Source of the DNA: Chlorogloeopsis fritschii PCC 6912
GTDB taxonomy: Bacteria; Cyanobacteriota; Cyanobacteriia; Cyanobacteriales; Nostocaceae
DNA length: 64,000 nt
Reading direction: 5' to 3'
NCBI RefSeq assembly: GCF_000317285.1
Contig: NZ_AJLN01000100.1
Location: forward strand, 62,001-126,000
Within the stretch, counting starts at the first letter, position 1; every line of letters starts with the position of its first letter. Positions 44,551-54,910 of this stretch are shown one piece after another. Both the position numbers and the translations under genes were made by a program. Below the pieces are notes generated by a model. It saw only the letters and a program-made list of their open reading frames with translations. It ran no database searches and was not told the origin of the DNA.

Positions 44551-46095
44551 TTACTTCTCGGCACGACCACTAATCAATTCCTGCGCCCTAATCCATGCTC
44601 GTGTTGCAACTTGACGACCAAGATTTCTGCCCCTCAAGTCTCCATCGGCAAAATGAATTCCACCGTAGCGACGTGAGATGCCTGCTTCGTCGGCAGCATC
44701 TGTGAAGGTAGACCAAAACAAGGTGATATCTTGTGTGGGTGCAGGGGGATTTTGCGGTTGTACACGAAATGGCACACCAGCCTTCTGGGTAACAGAGGAG
44801 TTAAAAGTGTCTGTACCAGTAAACCGCTTCAAGATTTCTGCACCAGCCGCACTAAATGTACTATGACCAGAAACAAACTCTGGGAATGGGGGTGTCACTA
44901 CCGTATCTTTTTGATAAGGTAGCCACTCTTCTCCTCGTACAGAACCTCGCCAATCTGCAATTACTTGTCCCTTGTATAAATACCGAATAGCGGTAATTGG
45001 ACGTACATAATCGTAGTTCCTCTTTGCATCCCAAGCAGCAACGCTAGCATCAAACAGTGCATTGGATAAGGCAAAGAACATTTTCACGTCATCATCTAGG
45101 ATATGGCGATCGCGCTTAGAAACACATTGCCCAAACAGATGCCAGTGTCCTGGAGGAAGTTCAGAACCTGGGCCGTCTGCCCAGTATTCGGTAATCATTT
45201 TTTGCTGAGGGGTTAACCTAGCTGCTAAACCAATCAATTCATCAGCCTGAGACTTGTAGCCTGGTGTTTCAAAATCATGAGTTTTGCCAACCGAAGAGCG
45301 AAATTCCGATGCTGTTTTGAGTGCAAAGGGAATTACTAAATACCAATGAGGTGTGGCAAATTTCTGAGGGGAAGTTTTACTACCTTGCCCGTCAGAGACA
45401 ATCAGAGGCTGCCAACGGTTGGGATCGAGCACAGTGGAGTAAATGCTGTTGGGATCGAATACATCAAGAGGAAGGTTAGTTGGTTTGTAACCTGTATAGT
45501 CAGAGTAAGCTCCTGGTGCTAGATTGCCTAACTGGTTCGCTCCGTCTTGATGGCGGAATTTTAGTAGAGCTTGGGAGGTAACGTTACCAATACCAATGGC
45601 AGTTTTAGTATTTGTTGAAGTGTTGTTGGCATCATACCCCAACGTAACCATCAAATCATCAAAGATGGATTTCTGCGTTGGAAATAGATCTACCAAAACT
45701 CGATAAGCAGCATAACTAACTGCTGTGTTTTTGTTAGCCAAAGTTTGTTCTGAGCCTGGACGACGCAGTTTGTCGCCAAACCGAGTTCCGTCGGCTACTG
45801 GATCGTAGGCTGACCAAGCATCATAAATCGCTGTGTTTAAGATGGCAAGCGATCGCGCCACTACCGTCGGGGCTGGCTTGCTATTCCTAATTGCTAGCAA
45901 TGCAGCATTATTCCACTGAATCAAGTAGTTGTCTGTTGGAGAGGGTTGAATATCTCCTAGCCCAGCACAGTTAAATTCATACTCTTCCCTTGCTTGAGCA
46001 ATTACTTTTGGCTGTATGGTTACAAATGGAGTAATTGTAGTTAGTCCAAGCACTATACTTGTTTGAATTGTAAAAATACGCAAACTAAGTTTCAT
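44551..46095 (-). CDS. Exported vanadium-dependent haloperoxidase-type protein (PAP2 superfamily)
   Basis: A 514-residue protein with a signal peptide (residues about 1-33, cleavage near VIAQA) and the three anion-pocket motifs: KRNYDYVRP (K-x6-RP), VSGHSTFSAAG (normally PSGH) and SRRYGGIHF (SR-x3-G-x-HF). These bind vanadate in haloperoxidases or phosphate in acid phosphatases. Halide-oxidising activity cannot be told from sequence alone; the conserved motif-2 Pro is Val here. Likely periplasmic or surface located. It is monocistronic, with a 750-bp AT-rich upstream gap. Confidence 0.9.
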   Translation of the reverse strand: MKLSLRIFTIQTSIVLGLTTITPFVTIQPKVIAQAREEYEFNCAGLGDIQPSPTDNYLIQWNNAALLAIRNSKPAPTVVARSLAILNTAIYDAWSAYDPVADGTRFGDKLRRPGSEQTLANKNTAVSYAAYRVLVDLFPTQKSIFDDLMVTLGYDANNTSTNTKTAIGIGNVTSQALLKFRHQDGANQLGNLAPGAYSDYTGYKPTNLPLDVFDPNSIYSTVLDPNRWQPLIVSDGQGSKTSPQKFATPHWYLVIPFALKTASEFRSSVGKTHDFETPGYKSQADELIGLAARLTPQQKMITEYWADGPGSELPPGHWHLFGQCVSKRDRHILDDDVKMFFALSNALFDASVAAWDAKRNYDYVRPITAIRYLYKGQVIADWRGSVRGEEWLPYQKDTVVTPPFPEFVSGHSTFSAAGAEILKRFTGTDTFNSSVTQKAGVPFRVQPQNPPAPTQDITLFWSTFTDAADEAGISRRYGGIHFADGDLRGRNLGRQVATRAWIRAQELISGRAEK

Positions 46096-46846
46096 TGATT
46101 TAATTTTTGAAGAATTATTAATTGAGGAAAAATGTTAGTCACCAAAGGCTCAAGTTTTTTCACAAAGGCAATCAAGAATAAAAACTCTGATTATCTCCTT
46201 GAAATAGGGTGAAGCTTTATTCGTTTTGTGAAAAAGAAAATAGCTATACTGCTAAACTTCGGTTTTCCAGAACCTATCTACAAAGTCTTTGAACTAAACA
46301 GGCATGAAGATATGAGTACTAGATAAAATCAAGTACTCAATATATTTATTATTCAGGCCAATTAATTAGCTCAAAGTCTCCCAATATAAATGAGAAAAAC
46401 TTTTACCTTTGCTTAATTCCTTAATTTTTCTGACTTTTTCCCCTATCCAAAAAAGCCAGTTAGATAAATATGCAATTATTTAAATTCGGTTTTCTAAGCT
46501 TATGATTTTATCGCTAGTTCTTCTCAAGATTTCAAAACAATTGAGAATGAACTACTACAGGTAAGCAAATTTGAGACGTATCGATAAATATCAAATCGGT
46601 AGTATCTCTTAAATTTCAGTTTTAGAGATAGACTAATGATACACTGCTTTAAGAAATATTTGTATATCTATCTTTAGATAGATTTGTGATATATTCTGCT
46701 AGTTCTCTGCAAATCTTTAAGTATATTAACGTAGGGGCTTTCTAGATATTCTGGGCGGCAGAGAAGTCCAGATATAATTCTCACCCTCTAAGCGAAGCGT
46801 AATTGGTAGAGTAATTGAATATTTTAAATGCAACACTTTTTCATAA
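46096..46846. other. AT-rich intergenic region
   Basis: 750 bp between divergent genes. It includes a small atctatctttagatagat hairpin around 46,666-46,683. I see no gene or RNA in it; promoters of both neighbours must lie here. Confidence 0.5.
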
Positions 46847-47449
46847 ATGAGCAAAATGAAAGAATATCTGCAAGTAACTGAAGTGATTGACTGGCAACAT
46901 AGTACAGTTTTGGAACTTGCGAAAAAAATTGCATTCAAACATCAAACATTGGAAGCGATCGCCAAAGCGTGTTTTGAGTGGGTGCGAGATGAAATTTATC
47001 ATAGCAGCGACTATCAAATGAATCCTGTAACTTGTCGAGCGTCAGATGTACTCAAATACAAAACAGGTTATTGCTATGCAAAAAGTCATTTGCTAGCGGC
47101 ACTACTCAGAGCCAATAACATTCCAACAGGCTTTTGCTATCAAAGATTGAGCATTAATGACAACGGTGAACCATATTGCTTACATGGTTTGAATGCAGTT
47201 TACTTACCTGAAATAGGTTGGTATCGTGTTGATGCCAGGGGAAATCGTAGCGGCATTGATGCTCAATTTGTTCCTCCAAAAGAACAATTGGCTTATAAAA
47301 TTCAATTGCCAGGAGAAGCCGATTTTCAAAATATTTTATCTGAGCCACTTCTACTAGTTGTAGAGGCTTTAAAAGCTTCCAGCACATGGGATAGTTTGCT
47401 TTTAAATCTTCCAGATATTTCTTTAGAATTATTTGACAGTATGGTCTAA
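46847..47449 (+). CDS. Transglutaminase-like cysteine protease domain protein
   Basis: The 200-residue protein has the papain-like transglutaminase triad: Cys in KTGYCYAKSHLLAALLRANN (residues about 65-84), His in PYCLHGLNAVYL and Asp in WYRVDARGNRSG. No membrane segment or signal peptide is seen. The family includes proteases and amidases; substrate unknown. It is upstream of the GyrA-type gene but separated by 275 bp. Confidence 0.88.
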   Translation: MSKMKEYLQVTEVIDWQHSTVLELAKKIAFKHQTLEAIAKACFEWVRDEIYHSSDYQMNPVTCRASDVLKYKTGYCYAKSHLLAALLRANNIPTGFCYQRLSINDNGEPYCLHGLNAVYLPEIGWYRVDARGNRSGIDAQFVPPKEQLAYKIQLPGEADFQNILSEPLLLVVEALKASSTWDSLLLNLPDISLELFDSMV

Positions 47450-47615
47450 TTTTGTGATTTAAGAAATGTTTCTCTTAAAATTATTAACTGAATTTTTGCT
47501 AGTTATTTATCACCTCTTAAACAATAACTTATTACAAGAGATTTATTAGCTATTTTTGTTTCGGTAGTGGATAAAAGTTTAGACTTTTCATGGTCAGCCA
47601 GAAAAGGACAGGATG

Positions 47616-47624
47616 TGCTAAAAT
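47616..47624 (+). promoter_or_regulatory. Candidate extended -10 upstream of gyrA
   Basis: tgctaaaat, in the context tgtgctaaaatca also found before clpC, 100 bp upstream of the start codon. No good -35 is present. Confidence 0.35.
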
Positions 47625-47723
47625 CATAACAAATTATGGCAATTATTCAGGCTTATTTAGGAATAATTTTGCTTGTTTTCGCTTTAATTGCTGAAACTAA
47701 TCGTTCTTGGAGTTTTTTAGGTT

Positions 47724-50306
47724 ATGGCAACCTCTCAGGAGAGGATTATCCCCACGGATCTACGGAACGAAATGTCCAGGTCTTACCTGGAATACGCGAT
47801 GAGCGTAATTGTGGGTCGGGCGCTGCCAGATGCCAGGGATGGTCTGAAACCTGTACATAGGCGGATTCTCTACGCTATGCACGAGTTGGGGTTGACCTCA
47901 GATCGCCCCTTCCGTAAATGTGCGCGTGTGGTGGGGGAGGTTCTCGGTAAATATCACCCCCACGGCGATACGGCTGTGTACGATGCCTTGGTGCGGATGG
48001 CGCAGAATTTTTCCATGCGATCGCCCTTAATCGCGGGGCATGGTAACTTCGGCTCTGTGGATAACGATCCGCCTGCGGCAATGCGTTACACCGAATGTCG
48101 CTTAGAAGCTTTGACTAGCGACGCTCTTTTGCAAGATATCGAGTCAGAAACCGTAGATTTTGTTAACAACTTCGACGGTTCCCAGCAAGAACCAACTGTG
48201 CTGCCAGCAAGGATTCCGCAGTTATTGTTAAACGGTTCTTCTGGAATTGCTGTGGGGATGGCAACCAACATTCCACCCCACAATTTAGGCGAATTAATTG
48301 ATGGGTTGGTAGCACTGATTGGAAACCCGGAAATAACCGATACCCAATTAATGCAGTATGTTCACGGCCCAGACTTTCCCACGGGAGGTCAAGTTCTCGG
48401 TACTGCGGCAATTAGAGAAGCTTTCACCACAGGGCGCGGCTCCATCACCATGCGTGGTGTCGCAAACATTGAAACAATCCAACAACGAGGACGCCCGGAA
48501 CGAGAAGCGATCATAATTACCGAATTACCTTATCAAACTAACAAGGCAGCGTTGATTGAGAAAATTGCCGAGTTAGTAAATGAAAAGAGAATCGAAGGTA
48601 TAGCTGATATTCGGGATGAAAGCGATCGCGATGGGATGCGAATAGTCATTGAACTCAAGCGCGATGCCTATCCCAAAGTAGTGCTCAATAACCTTTACAA
48701 ACAAACACCACTACAAGCCAACTTTGGGGCGAATATGCTGGCGTTGGTAAATGGCGAACCCCAAATACTAACGCTGAAAAACTTTTTACAAGTGTTTCTG
48801 GATTTTCGGATCGAATCGATTACCAGACGCACTCAGTATGAGTTGCGTAAAGCCGAGGAACGCGATCATATTCTGCAAGGATTATTGATTGCCCTTGCCC
48901 ATCTTGATGCAATTATTGCCCTCATTCGTCATGCCGCCGATACACCCTCGGCAAAGGGAGAATTAATCACGACTTATGGACTTTCGGAAGCACAAGCCGA
49001 TGCCATCTTACAGATGCAACTGCGACGGTTAACTGCCCTAGAAGCTGATAAAATTCGTCAGGAACACGAGGAATTGCAAGCGCAGATTGCTGACTTGAAC
49101 GATATATTGGCACGGCGGGAACGGATACTGGAAATTATTGAAACCGAAGTTAAGCAAATTAAAGCAAAATTTGCTACTCCACGCCGCACGATCATTCTGC
49201 ACGGAGAAGGAGAATTAGGAGACACAGACTTAATTGCCAATGAAAAAGCTGTAATTTTGTTAACTGAGCAAGGTTACATTAAGCGTATGCCAGTTAACAC
49301 CTTTGAGGCGCAAAGCCGTGCGACTAGAGGTAAAGCCGCAGCTAAGGTAAAAGAAGATGATGGTGTTGAGCATTTCTTAACTTGCTGCGATCACGACAGC
49401 CTGCTATTTTTTAGCGAACGTGGTGTTGTCTACTGTCTGAAAGCTTATCAACTTCCTGTGGGTTCCCGTACCAGTCGCGGCACACCAATTGTACAGATGC
49501 TGCCCATTCCTAAAGAGGAAAAAATCACTTCGATCGTACCTGTGAGTGAGTTTACTAGCGATGAATATCTAGTTATGCTCACAAAAGGCGGTAATATCAA
49601 GAAAACTGACTTAACAGCGTTTAGTCACATTCGTGCCAATGGTTTAATTGCCATTTCTTTAGAAGAAGGCGATCAATTGCGCTGGGTACGACGGGCAAGA
49701 GTGGAAGATAGTGTGCTTATTGGTTCCCGGCAAGGCATGGCAATTCATTTTCGCTGCGATCATGAGCAATTGCGTCCTTTAGGACGTGCTACCCGTGGTG
49801 TGAAAGCTATGAAACTGCGGGCTGGCGATGAACTAGTAGGTATGGATATTCTCCCCGCTGCGATTCTTGATAATTTGACCCCAATTTCAGAAGCGGAAAT
49901 CGAAGAAATTGAAACCGAAGATATCGAGAATGAGGAATCAACAGAAGTACCGGGCAACGGTCATCACGGCCCTTGGGTGCTGGTGATTACAATGGGAGGA
50001 TACGGTAAGCGCGTACCAGTAGCTCAGTTCCGCTTGCAAAATCGTGCTGGTCAAGGTTTAATGGCAACCAAATTCAAAAACAGAAAAATTAAAGACCAAC
50101 TAGCAACTTTGCACATCGTCAACAACGATGACGAGATCATGATGGTCACTAGCCGCGGTATTATCATTCGGCAGGCAGTCAATGCTATTTCTGTTCAATC
50201 GCGTTCTGCAACTGGGGTACGCGTACAACGCTTAGACGAAGATGACGTAATTACAGGAGTTGCCATAGTTCCTCCTGATTCTGGTGATGCGGCAGAAGCA
50301 GAGTAA
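47724..50306 (+). CDS. gyrA: Type II topoisomerase A subunit (GyrA/ParC)
   Basis: An 860-residue protein with the breakage-reunion domain ([40 protein letters not shown]; catalytic Tyr in [11 protein letters not shown]), a coiled-coil dimer tower and a six-bladed C-terminal DNA-wrapping propeller. The GyrA box position (E. coli QRRGGKG) reads QSRATRG here, so the wrapping motif is degenerate. Cyanobacteria carry two GyrA-like subunits; this may be gyrase or act more like topoisomerase IV. The quinolone position 83 equivalent is Thr (GDTAV). It overlaps lnt by 20 bases. Confidence 0.92.
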   Translation: MATSQERIIPTDLRNEMSRSYLEYAMSVIVGRALPDARDGLKPVHRRILYAMHELGLTSDRPFRKCARVVGEVLGKYHPHGDTAVYDALVRMAQNFSMRSPLIAGHGNFGSVDNDPPAAMRYTECRLEALTSDALLQDIESETVDFVNNFDGSQQEPTVLPARIPQLLLNGSSGIAVGMATNIPPHNLGELIDGLVALIGNPEITDTQLMQYVHGPDFPTGGQVLGTAAIREAFTTGRGSITMRGVANIETIQQRGRPEREAIIITELPYQTNKAALIEKIAELVNEKRIEGIADIRDESDRDGMRIVIELKRDAYPKVVLNNLYKQTPLQANFGANMLALVNGEPQILTLKNFLQVFLDFRIESITRRTQYELRKAEERDHILQGLLIALAHLDAIIALIRHAADTPSAKGELITTYGLSEAQADAILQMQLRRLTALEADKIRQEHEELQAQIADLNDILARRERILEIIETEVKQIKAKFATPRRTIILHGEGELGDTDLIANEKAVILLTEQGYIKRMPVNTFEAQSRATRGKAAAKVKEDDGVEHFLTCCDHDSLLFFSERGVVYCLKAYQLPVGSRTSRGTPIVQMLPIPKEEKITSIVPVSEFTSDEYLVMLTKGGNIKKTDLTAFSHIRANGLIAISLEEGDQLRWVRRARVEDSVLIGSRQGMAIHFRCDHEQLRPLGRATRGVKAMKLRAGDELVGMDILPAAILDNLTPISEAEIEEIETEDIENEESTEVPGNGHHGPWVLVITMGGYGKRVPVAQFRLQNRAGQGLMATKFKNRKIKDQLATLHIVNNDDEIMMVTSRGIIIRQAVNAISVQSRSATGVRVQRLDEDDVITGVAIVPPDSGDAAEAE

Positions 50307-51966
50307 AAAAGGACAGGGGGAAATAAGAGGACGCGGGAACGCGGAGACAAACAGACGCGGAGACTTCTTTCTCCGCGCCATGATTGCCTTGGGAAGCGGT
50401 ATTTTGATGGGGCTTACCGTTGCACCAGTAAACGCCTGGTTTCTTGCTTGGTTTGCCCTTGCTCCCCTGTGGATTCTAATAATAAAGAATGAAAAATTAA
50501 AAATTAGAAATAACAGAGAAAATCCTTTATTTTTAATTTTTAATTCTCAATTTTTAATTGGCGTAGCCTGGGGTATTGGTTATCACGGCATAGCCTTATC
50601 TTGGATTACGGGCATTCACCCCATGACGTGGATGGGAGTACCTTGGCTGGCAAGTCTAGGAATTGCCCTTTTCTGCTGGATATTTATTACTCTTTGGGGA
50701 GCGGCACTAGTTGCTATTTGGGCTACTTGTTTTTCATGGATTGTGTCGCAAGAAGGCAGAAGGGATGTTCTGAATTCTCCTCTAACTCGCGTTCTTATTG
50801 GCACAGCCCTTTGGTGCGGTTTAGAAACTCTTTGGAGTACTGGCCCCTTATGGTGGAGTTCTCTTTCTTACACTCAAACTCCGCATAATCTCGTAATTTT
50901 ACACCTCGGCCAACTTTCCGGGTCTAGTGCTGTCACAGCAGCAATTGTAGCAGTTAATGGCTTGATTGCAGAAGCTTGGATAAACCGCCAAGAAGTGAAG
51001 TACACAAAGAATTCTTCGCGTCCTTTGTGTCCTTTGTGGTTCGTTTATTTAGGATCTGCCACTGCACTACTAATTTCCTTACACCTCATTGGTTTTAGCT
51101 TATACACTCGCCCTCTAACTCAACCACCACAAGCAGCATTGCAAGTGGGAATTATTCAAGGCAATATTCCTAACCAAATCAAGCTTTATCCAGAAGGATT
51201 GCGTCGCGCGATCGCAGGTTACACTAGCGGATATCTAACTCTAGTAGATAAAGGTGTGGATGCAGTACTAACACCAGAAGGAGCCTTGCCTTTTTTCCAG
51301 CGTGACATTATGCGTGGCTCTTTGGTAGCAGCAGTACGAGAAAAAGGTGTTGTGGCTTGGATCGGCGGTTTTGGAGAAAAAGGGCGCAGCTATACCAATA
51401 GTTTGTTTACCGTTACAGGTGACGGTAATATTTTTAGCCGTTATGACAAGTCAAAGTTAGTGCCAATTGGCGAGTATGTTCCCTTTGAGGAATTTTTAGG
51501 CGGTATCATTAGCCGATTGTCACCCTTAGATGAACATCAGGTTCCAGGTTCACCAAATCAAGTATTTGACACGCCTTTTGGTAGAGCGATCGTTGGTATT
51601 TGTTATGAATCTGCTTTTTCTGATTTATTTCGCCGTCAAGCAGCAGCGGGTGGACAGTTTATACTCAGTGCCTCTAACGATGCTCATTACAGTGCATCCA
51701 TGCCAGCCCAGCACCATGCTCAGGATATCATGCGAGCAATTGAAACTGATAGATGGGCAGTTCGAGCAACAAATACAGGATATTCAGCTTTTGTAGATCC
51801 CCACGGCAGAACTTTGTGGATATCTGGACATAATACCTACGAAATTCATGCCGAAACCATTTACCGACGCCAAACGCAAACTTTGTACGTGCGTTGGGGT
51901 GACTGGCTGACACCATTACTGTTGATATTTGCTGGAGGAATTTGGTTAGTTAATTTACGAAGATGA
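50287..51966 (+). CDS. lnt: Apolipoprotein N-acyltransferase with repeat-derived inserts
   Basis: A 559-residue membrane enzyme that adds the third acyl chain to lipoproteins. About eight helices precede a nitrilase domain (residues about 285-520) with Glu in [11 protein letters not shown], Lys in [19 protein letters not shown] and Cys in [11 protein letters not shown]. It overlaps the gyrA-type gene by 20 bases. Three segments look like intergenic repeats read in frame: the N-terminus ([20 protein letters not shown]), residues about 69-92 ([20 protein letters not shown]) and about 238-254 ([16 protein letters not shown]). The true start may be ATG 50,380, after the first repeat. The last 12 bases overlap the convergent T4SS gene. 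Confidence 0.9.
   Translation: MRQKQSKKGQGEIRGRGNAETNRRGDFFLRAMIALGSGILMGLTVAPVNAWFLAWFALAPLWILIIKNEKLKIRNNRENPLFLIFNSQFLIGVAWGIGYHGIALSWITGIHPMTWMGVPWLASLGIALFCWIFITLWGAALVAIWATCFSWIVSQEGRRDVLNSPLTRVLIGTALWCGLETLWSTGPLWWSSLSYTQTPHNLVILHLGQLSGSSAVTAAIVAVNGLIAEAWINRQEVKYTKNSSRPLCPLWFVYLGSATALLISLHLIGFSLYTRPLTQPPQAALQVGIIQGNIPNQIKLYPEGLRRAIAGYTSGYLTLVDKGVDAVLTPEGALPFFQRDIMRGSLVAAVREKGVVAWIGGFGEKGRSYTNSLFTVTGDGNIFSRYDKSKLVPIGEYVPFEEFLGGIISRLSPLDEHQVPGSPNQVFDTPFGRAIVGICYESAFSDLFRRQAAAGGQFILSASNDAHYSASMPAQHHAQDIMRAIETDRWAVRATNTGYSAFVDPHGRTLWISGHNTYEIHAETIYRRQTQTLYVRWGDWLTPLLLIFAGGIWLVNLRR
50310..50379. repeat. Repeat at the lnt N-terminus with gcggaga/tctccgc hairpin
   Basis: aggacgcgggaacgcggagac-type units and a perfect 7-bp hairpin (50,357-50,376), the class of GC-rich spacers common between cyanobacterial genes, here read in frame or forming the leader of lnt. 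Confidence 0.65.
50491..50560. repeat. attaaaaatt / aatttttaatt repeat inside lnt
   Basis: gaaaaattaaaaattagaaa and its near complement tttttaattttta form an imperfect hairpin coding for KLKIRNN...[10 protein letters not shown], between two membrane helices. The same attaaaa units fill spacers at 5,850 and 41,145. Confidence 0.65.
50998..51045. repeat. tcctttgtg-type repeat inside lnt
   Basis: aagtacacaaagaattcttc followed by gtcctttgtgtcctttgtgg is a spacer-type repeat (cacaaagaa ... ttcttcg) read in frame as [16 protein letters not shown] between two membrane helices. Confidence 0.6.
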
Positions 51967-52533
51967 CTTTGGATCTCTCACACAAGAAGTAGGGCCGCCA
52001 GAATCAGGGTAAATTGCTAAAGTGTGATAATCAGGAATACCATCACTATAGAGAATTCGGAAGGTATACAATTTGTTTTGCCCTTGCCGTTCAGTAACTA
52101 CTGTTAAAAGTGTATTTTCAGCGTTAGGGATGCCAGGGATTTTTAGCTTTTTAATGCGTCTAAGTTGAATGACATTTGCTCCTGAGTTCTTGCAATCTCC
52201 AACATTAGCGTTAGGCTGTGAACCGAACTGCATACACATCGGCCCGTCAAAGTCCATAATTACTTGTGTTGGATCGTTTAACCAAACTTTTTTAATTATT
52301 TCTCCAGCCGGAATAAAGCTTAAGTTTGTCCCTTGCTGATAGGAAACAGTGATAGTAGGCACTGCTCCTCCTAAGCCCTGTGCTTGACAGGAAAACATGG
52401 AACGCAAAACAGCGTTATTGGCTAAAGCACGACTTGCTAGTAGTAAGATGGCTGCCGAGAAACTCAAGGAAGCAAAATGCTGGAAATGAGAGCTACCTAA
52501 AGTACGAGCTATGAAGTTGATTTTGTGTTTCAT
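51955..52533 (-). CDS. T4SS cluster protein, VirB9/TraK-like candidate
   Basis: The 192-residue protein has a signal peptide (residues about 20-38, ends SRALAN) and a beta-rich secreted domain with four cysteines (FSCQAQG; GPMCMQF; GDCKNSG; TSCVRDP) that may form two disulfides. Its core, AGEIIKKVWLNDPTQVIMDF, then VIQLRRIKKL and LTVVTERQGQNKLYTFRILY, resembles the beta pattern of VirB9/TraK, the secretin-like outer-ring proteins of T4SS. It is last in the operon, 15 bases after the VirB10-like gene. The assignment rests mainly on context and fold pattern. Confidence 0.55.
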   Translation of the reverse strand: MKHKINFIARTLGSSHFQHFASLSFSAAILLLASRALANNAVLRSMFSCQAQGLGGAVPTITVSYQQGTNLSFIPAGEIIKKVWLNDPTQVIMDFDGPMCMQFGSQPNANVGDCKNSGANVIQLRRIKKLKIPGIPNAENTLLTVVTERQGQNKLYTFRILYSDGIPDYHTLAIYPDSGGPTSCVRDPKSSS

Positions 52534-52548
52534 GAGGGCAGACTACTT

Positions 52549-54171
52549 CTATAACTGCAGGGATTGATTGATGTACACTTCAACTTCTGTACCTGCTGGT
52601 AAAAACCAAACATTAGTGCGTTGCATCATTTGGGAGATTGCTTGTTGATTGCGCTGGGTAATTTGGGGAACCACTGTTCTCACACCGCCTTCTAAAATTC
52701 CAGCCCAAATGTTGCGTCGGGGATTTCGATTAGAAACAACAGTGCCTGTGGCAGTTGTAATCACTTCTGATTCTGTGCGATTAAATAATTCTGCTGCTTT
52801 CCCAATGCCTCCCAAAACAAATTGTCCGGCATCCCTACTCATAAGAGATCCTTTTTTGGAGAATTGATTGGCAACTAGAGGTTTACCTTGAGAACCGTTA
52901 ATCAGCATGGCACTTTCTGGTAAGCTTCTCTCCGTCAGGTTGCCATCCTTTTGAATAATCGCTTTTACTACATTGAGCTGCAACAAACCTTGATCGGAAA
53001 GAGAACGAATTTCAGTTAATAACTCAGTTTTTGCAGGCAATACAACAGAACCATCTGCTGCTTTTAATGGTTCTTTCAAACGCACCACAAATACGTTTTT
53101 CCTACTTTCGTTCCTGCTGCTATTTGTCGCTCTCGAAGTTTCCCCAAATACACCTGTTGCCAAAACGGCTTTAGCACTAGTTCCTACGGGTATAGATTTC
53201 GAGCTTCCCGATGAGGCTTGGCTCACCACAGGAGTTGGTGTTTCCTCCCTTGGCTGATATCTGGTATTTGTTCGGGGCGATGGCGTTCTATTAGTTCTAG
53301 TATTTACTATAGGTTCTGGAGTATCATTTTGAACTGTGCTGGGATTACTGGTGTTAACATTATTTGGTTTAGCAGCAACTAATACTTGACCGTAGCTACC
53401 TAATTTTGCTAATCTTGCCCATTCTTGCAGCGGATCTGGCGTCGGTGTTGGGGTGGGTTGAGTATTCGCTACTGGGGATTGGGGTGGGGATGGTGGCAAC
53501 TGGGGAATTACTGGTGGCTGTGGAGTTTGCGGTACTTGAGCGGGGCGTTCTACTACCCTAGTCACGTAAACTGTTCGCACAGGTGTTGGTGTTCTTTGCA
53601 GTGCTACGTTTTGTCTTGCTCTGGGAGTTGGTTGAACTGGCGCTGGTGTTGGTGATGCTGGTTTGATATTTCTAAGTTGTTGTTGTGCTAATTTGACTGC
53701 CTGTGCTTGTTCGGCAAGGGCTAATTTAGTTTTGAGAGTTTCTACTTCTCCTTCGAGTTGTTCTAAGCGAGTTTCTGTGGTTGGTTGCGATCGCGTTTGA
53801 GGAGCAACAATATTATTTCTGCTTGGTTTTTTAGTACTACCATTCATTAACTGCGTTAAGAATATACCGGCAAACAGCACCAAAATCAGAGTACCAGTTC
53901 CGACTAAAGCCAACTTAGCAAAAGGATTGGATGAGAGGGGTTGCTCGGTGGGATCGGCTGGTGCTGGTTGTACTGGAGAAGGAGTTGGCTTTAAGTTGGG
54001 TGAATCTTCTACTTGTTCAGTCTCGGTAGGTGGAATTTCTTCTTCAAAACCAACCAATCTTGCCATCCGTAATTCCCAATCGGAAAAATCTATTTCTGAT
54101 TGGTAATTTTCGGTGGTGGAAGTCACTAGATTTTCTGGGTGAGTGTCTGAAGGAATTGAATATCGAGTCAT
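52549..54171 (-). CDS. VirB10/TrbI-like T4SS channel protein
   Basis: The 540-residue protein has a cytoplasmic N-terminus, one membrane helix (residues about 86-107, FAKLALVGTGTLILVLFAGI), a short coiled coil (ETRLEQLEGEVETLKTKLAL), a long Pro/Thr-rich stretch and a C-terminal beta-barrel domain (about 330-540) with IPVGTSAKAVLATGVFGETS, LPAKTELLTEIRSL and the final FLPAGTEVEVYINQSLQL typical of VirB10. It spans the envelope and links the inner and outer T4SS complexes. ATG 54,171 is preferred to GTG 54,183. It lies 18 bases after the second VirB8-like gene. Confidence 0.85.
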   Translation of the reverse strand: MTRYSIPSDTHPENLVTSTTENYQSEIDFSDWELRMARLVGFEEEIPPTETEQVEDSPNLKPTPSPVQPAPADPTEQPLSSNPFAKLALVGTGTLILVLFAGIFLTQLMNGSTKKPSRNNIVAPQTRSQPTTETRLEQLEGEVETLKTKLALAEQAQAVKLAQQQLRNIKPASPTPAPVQPTPRARQNVALQRTPTPVRTVYVTRVVERPAQVPQTPQPPVIPQLPPSPPQSPVANTQPTPTPTPDPLQEWARLAKLGSYGQVLVAAKPNNVNTSNPSTVQNDTPEPIVNTRTNRTPSPRTNTRYQPREETPTPVVSQASSGSSKSIPVGTSAKAVLATGVFGETSRATNSSRNESRKNVFVVRLKEPLKAADGSVVLPAKTELLTEIRSLSDQGLLQLNVVKAIIQKDGNLTERSLPESAMLINGSQGKPLVANQFSKKGSLMSRDAGQFVLGGIGKAAELFNRTESEVITTATGTVVSNRNPRRNIWAGILEGGVRTVVPQITQRNQQAISQMMQRTNVWFLPAGTEVEVYINQSLQL

Positions 54172-54189
54172 AATCAAGTGCACTTTGAT

Positions 54190-54864
54190 TTAAGAACAAT
54201 TTTGAGCTTTGATATCACAGATATTGTAAATTTCTAGTCTGGCTTCGCCTAGTCGATAAGTTGCTAGGTGCCAAGGAAGTGGTAAATCGGGTAGTGAAGT
54301 GGCTTGCGTTTCTGTGGATTGAACTAAAATTTGCTTGTTAAATGGGATTGATTTTCCTAGCTTGTCGGAATTACTAAAAATTAATTGATTTGCTTGCATC
54401 TCTACTTTCCACTTCCCATCCTCAATTTTAGTCGGTTGAGAAATTCGTTGTACAATCAAAACACTTTCAGCACCTCTATTTGCAAATTGGTTTGCTGAAT
54501 TTGAATTCATAACTTCTGAGTGAATTTTTTGTTTGGCGTCGGCAGCCAACAATTGAGAACTAATTTCCCATACCGTTTCTGGTGGTTGTTGCTGTGACCA
54601 GGTTAGCATTAAGGTCATGCTTTGACCGACAAAGCGCCGAATTGTTTCTGGATAACGTTCTAAATTTTGACTTGGATCTACTGTGATTGCCCTACCGTCG
54701 GCAAGTTGCACTAAACTTTGAGGTGTTAAGCGCCGACTTAACTGCTGCAACAGGGTGCCGTGGAACATGAGTAATAGTAGGGTCAAAATATGTAAACTAA
54801 AAGTTCCTACCGCAAACAGTGGTAAGATACTTTTTTGATTATTTTCCCGCTTTAGTAACTGCAT
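54190..54864 (-). CDS. VirB8-like T4SS inner-membrane protein, copy 2
   Basis: A 224-residue protein with a short cytoplasmic N-terminus, one membrane helix (residues about 16-36, FAVGTFSLHILTLLLLMFHG) and a periplasmic NTF2-like domain. It parallels the neighbouring 274-residue protein: RYPETIRRFVGQSMTLMLTW versus RDPETIRQFVSKTITSMFNW, then EDGKWKVEMQANQLI versus ADGKWRVGIVADLIQ, and a shared end (RLGEARLEIYNICD versus GVRTERLEIYEMRN). The start is ATG 54,864; an upstream TTG is less likely. Two tandem VirB8-like genes imply a mixed or specialised ring. Confidence 0.75.
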   Translation of the reverse strand: MQLLKRENNQKSILPLFAVGTFSLHILTLLLLMFHGTLLQQLSRRLTPQSLVQLADGRAITVDPSQNLERYPETIRRFVGQSMTLMLTWSQQQPPETVWEISSQLLAADAKQKIHSEVMNSNSANQFANRGAESVLIVQRISQPTKIEDGKWKVEMQANQLIFSNSDKLGKSIPFNKQILVQSTETQATSLPDLPLPWHLATYRLGEARLEIYNICDIKAQNCS

Positions 54865-54910
54865 TAATAATTCACTCAATAAATTTATATAGACTTAATA
54901 AGCTAAAAAA

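Noticed and set aside
46780-46830. tRNA-like string aattggtagagtaattgaat
   Set aside because: No acceptor or T-arm pairing and no GTTC-type T-loop.
46726-46938. Minus-strand 70-codon frame
   Set aside because: Overlaps the start of the transglutaminase-like gene antisense; composition not protein-like.
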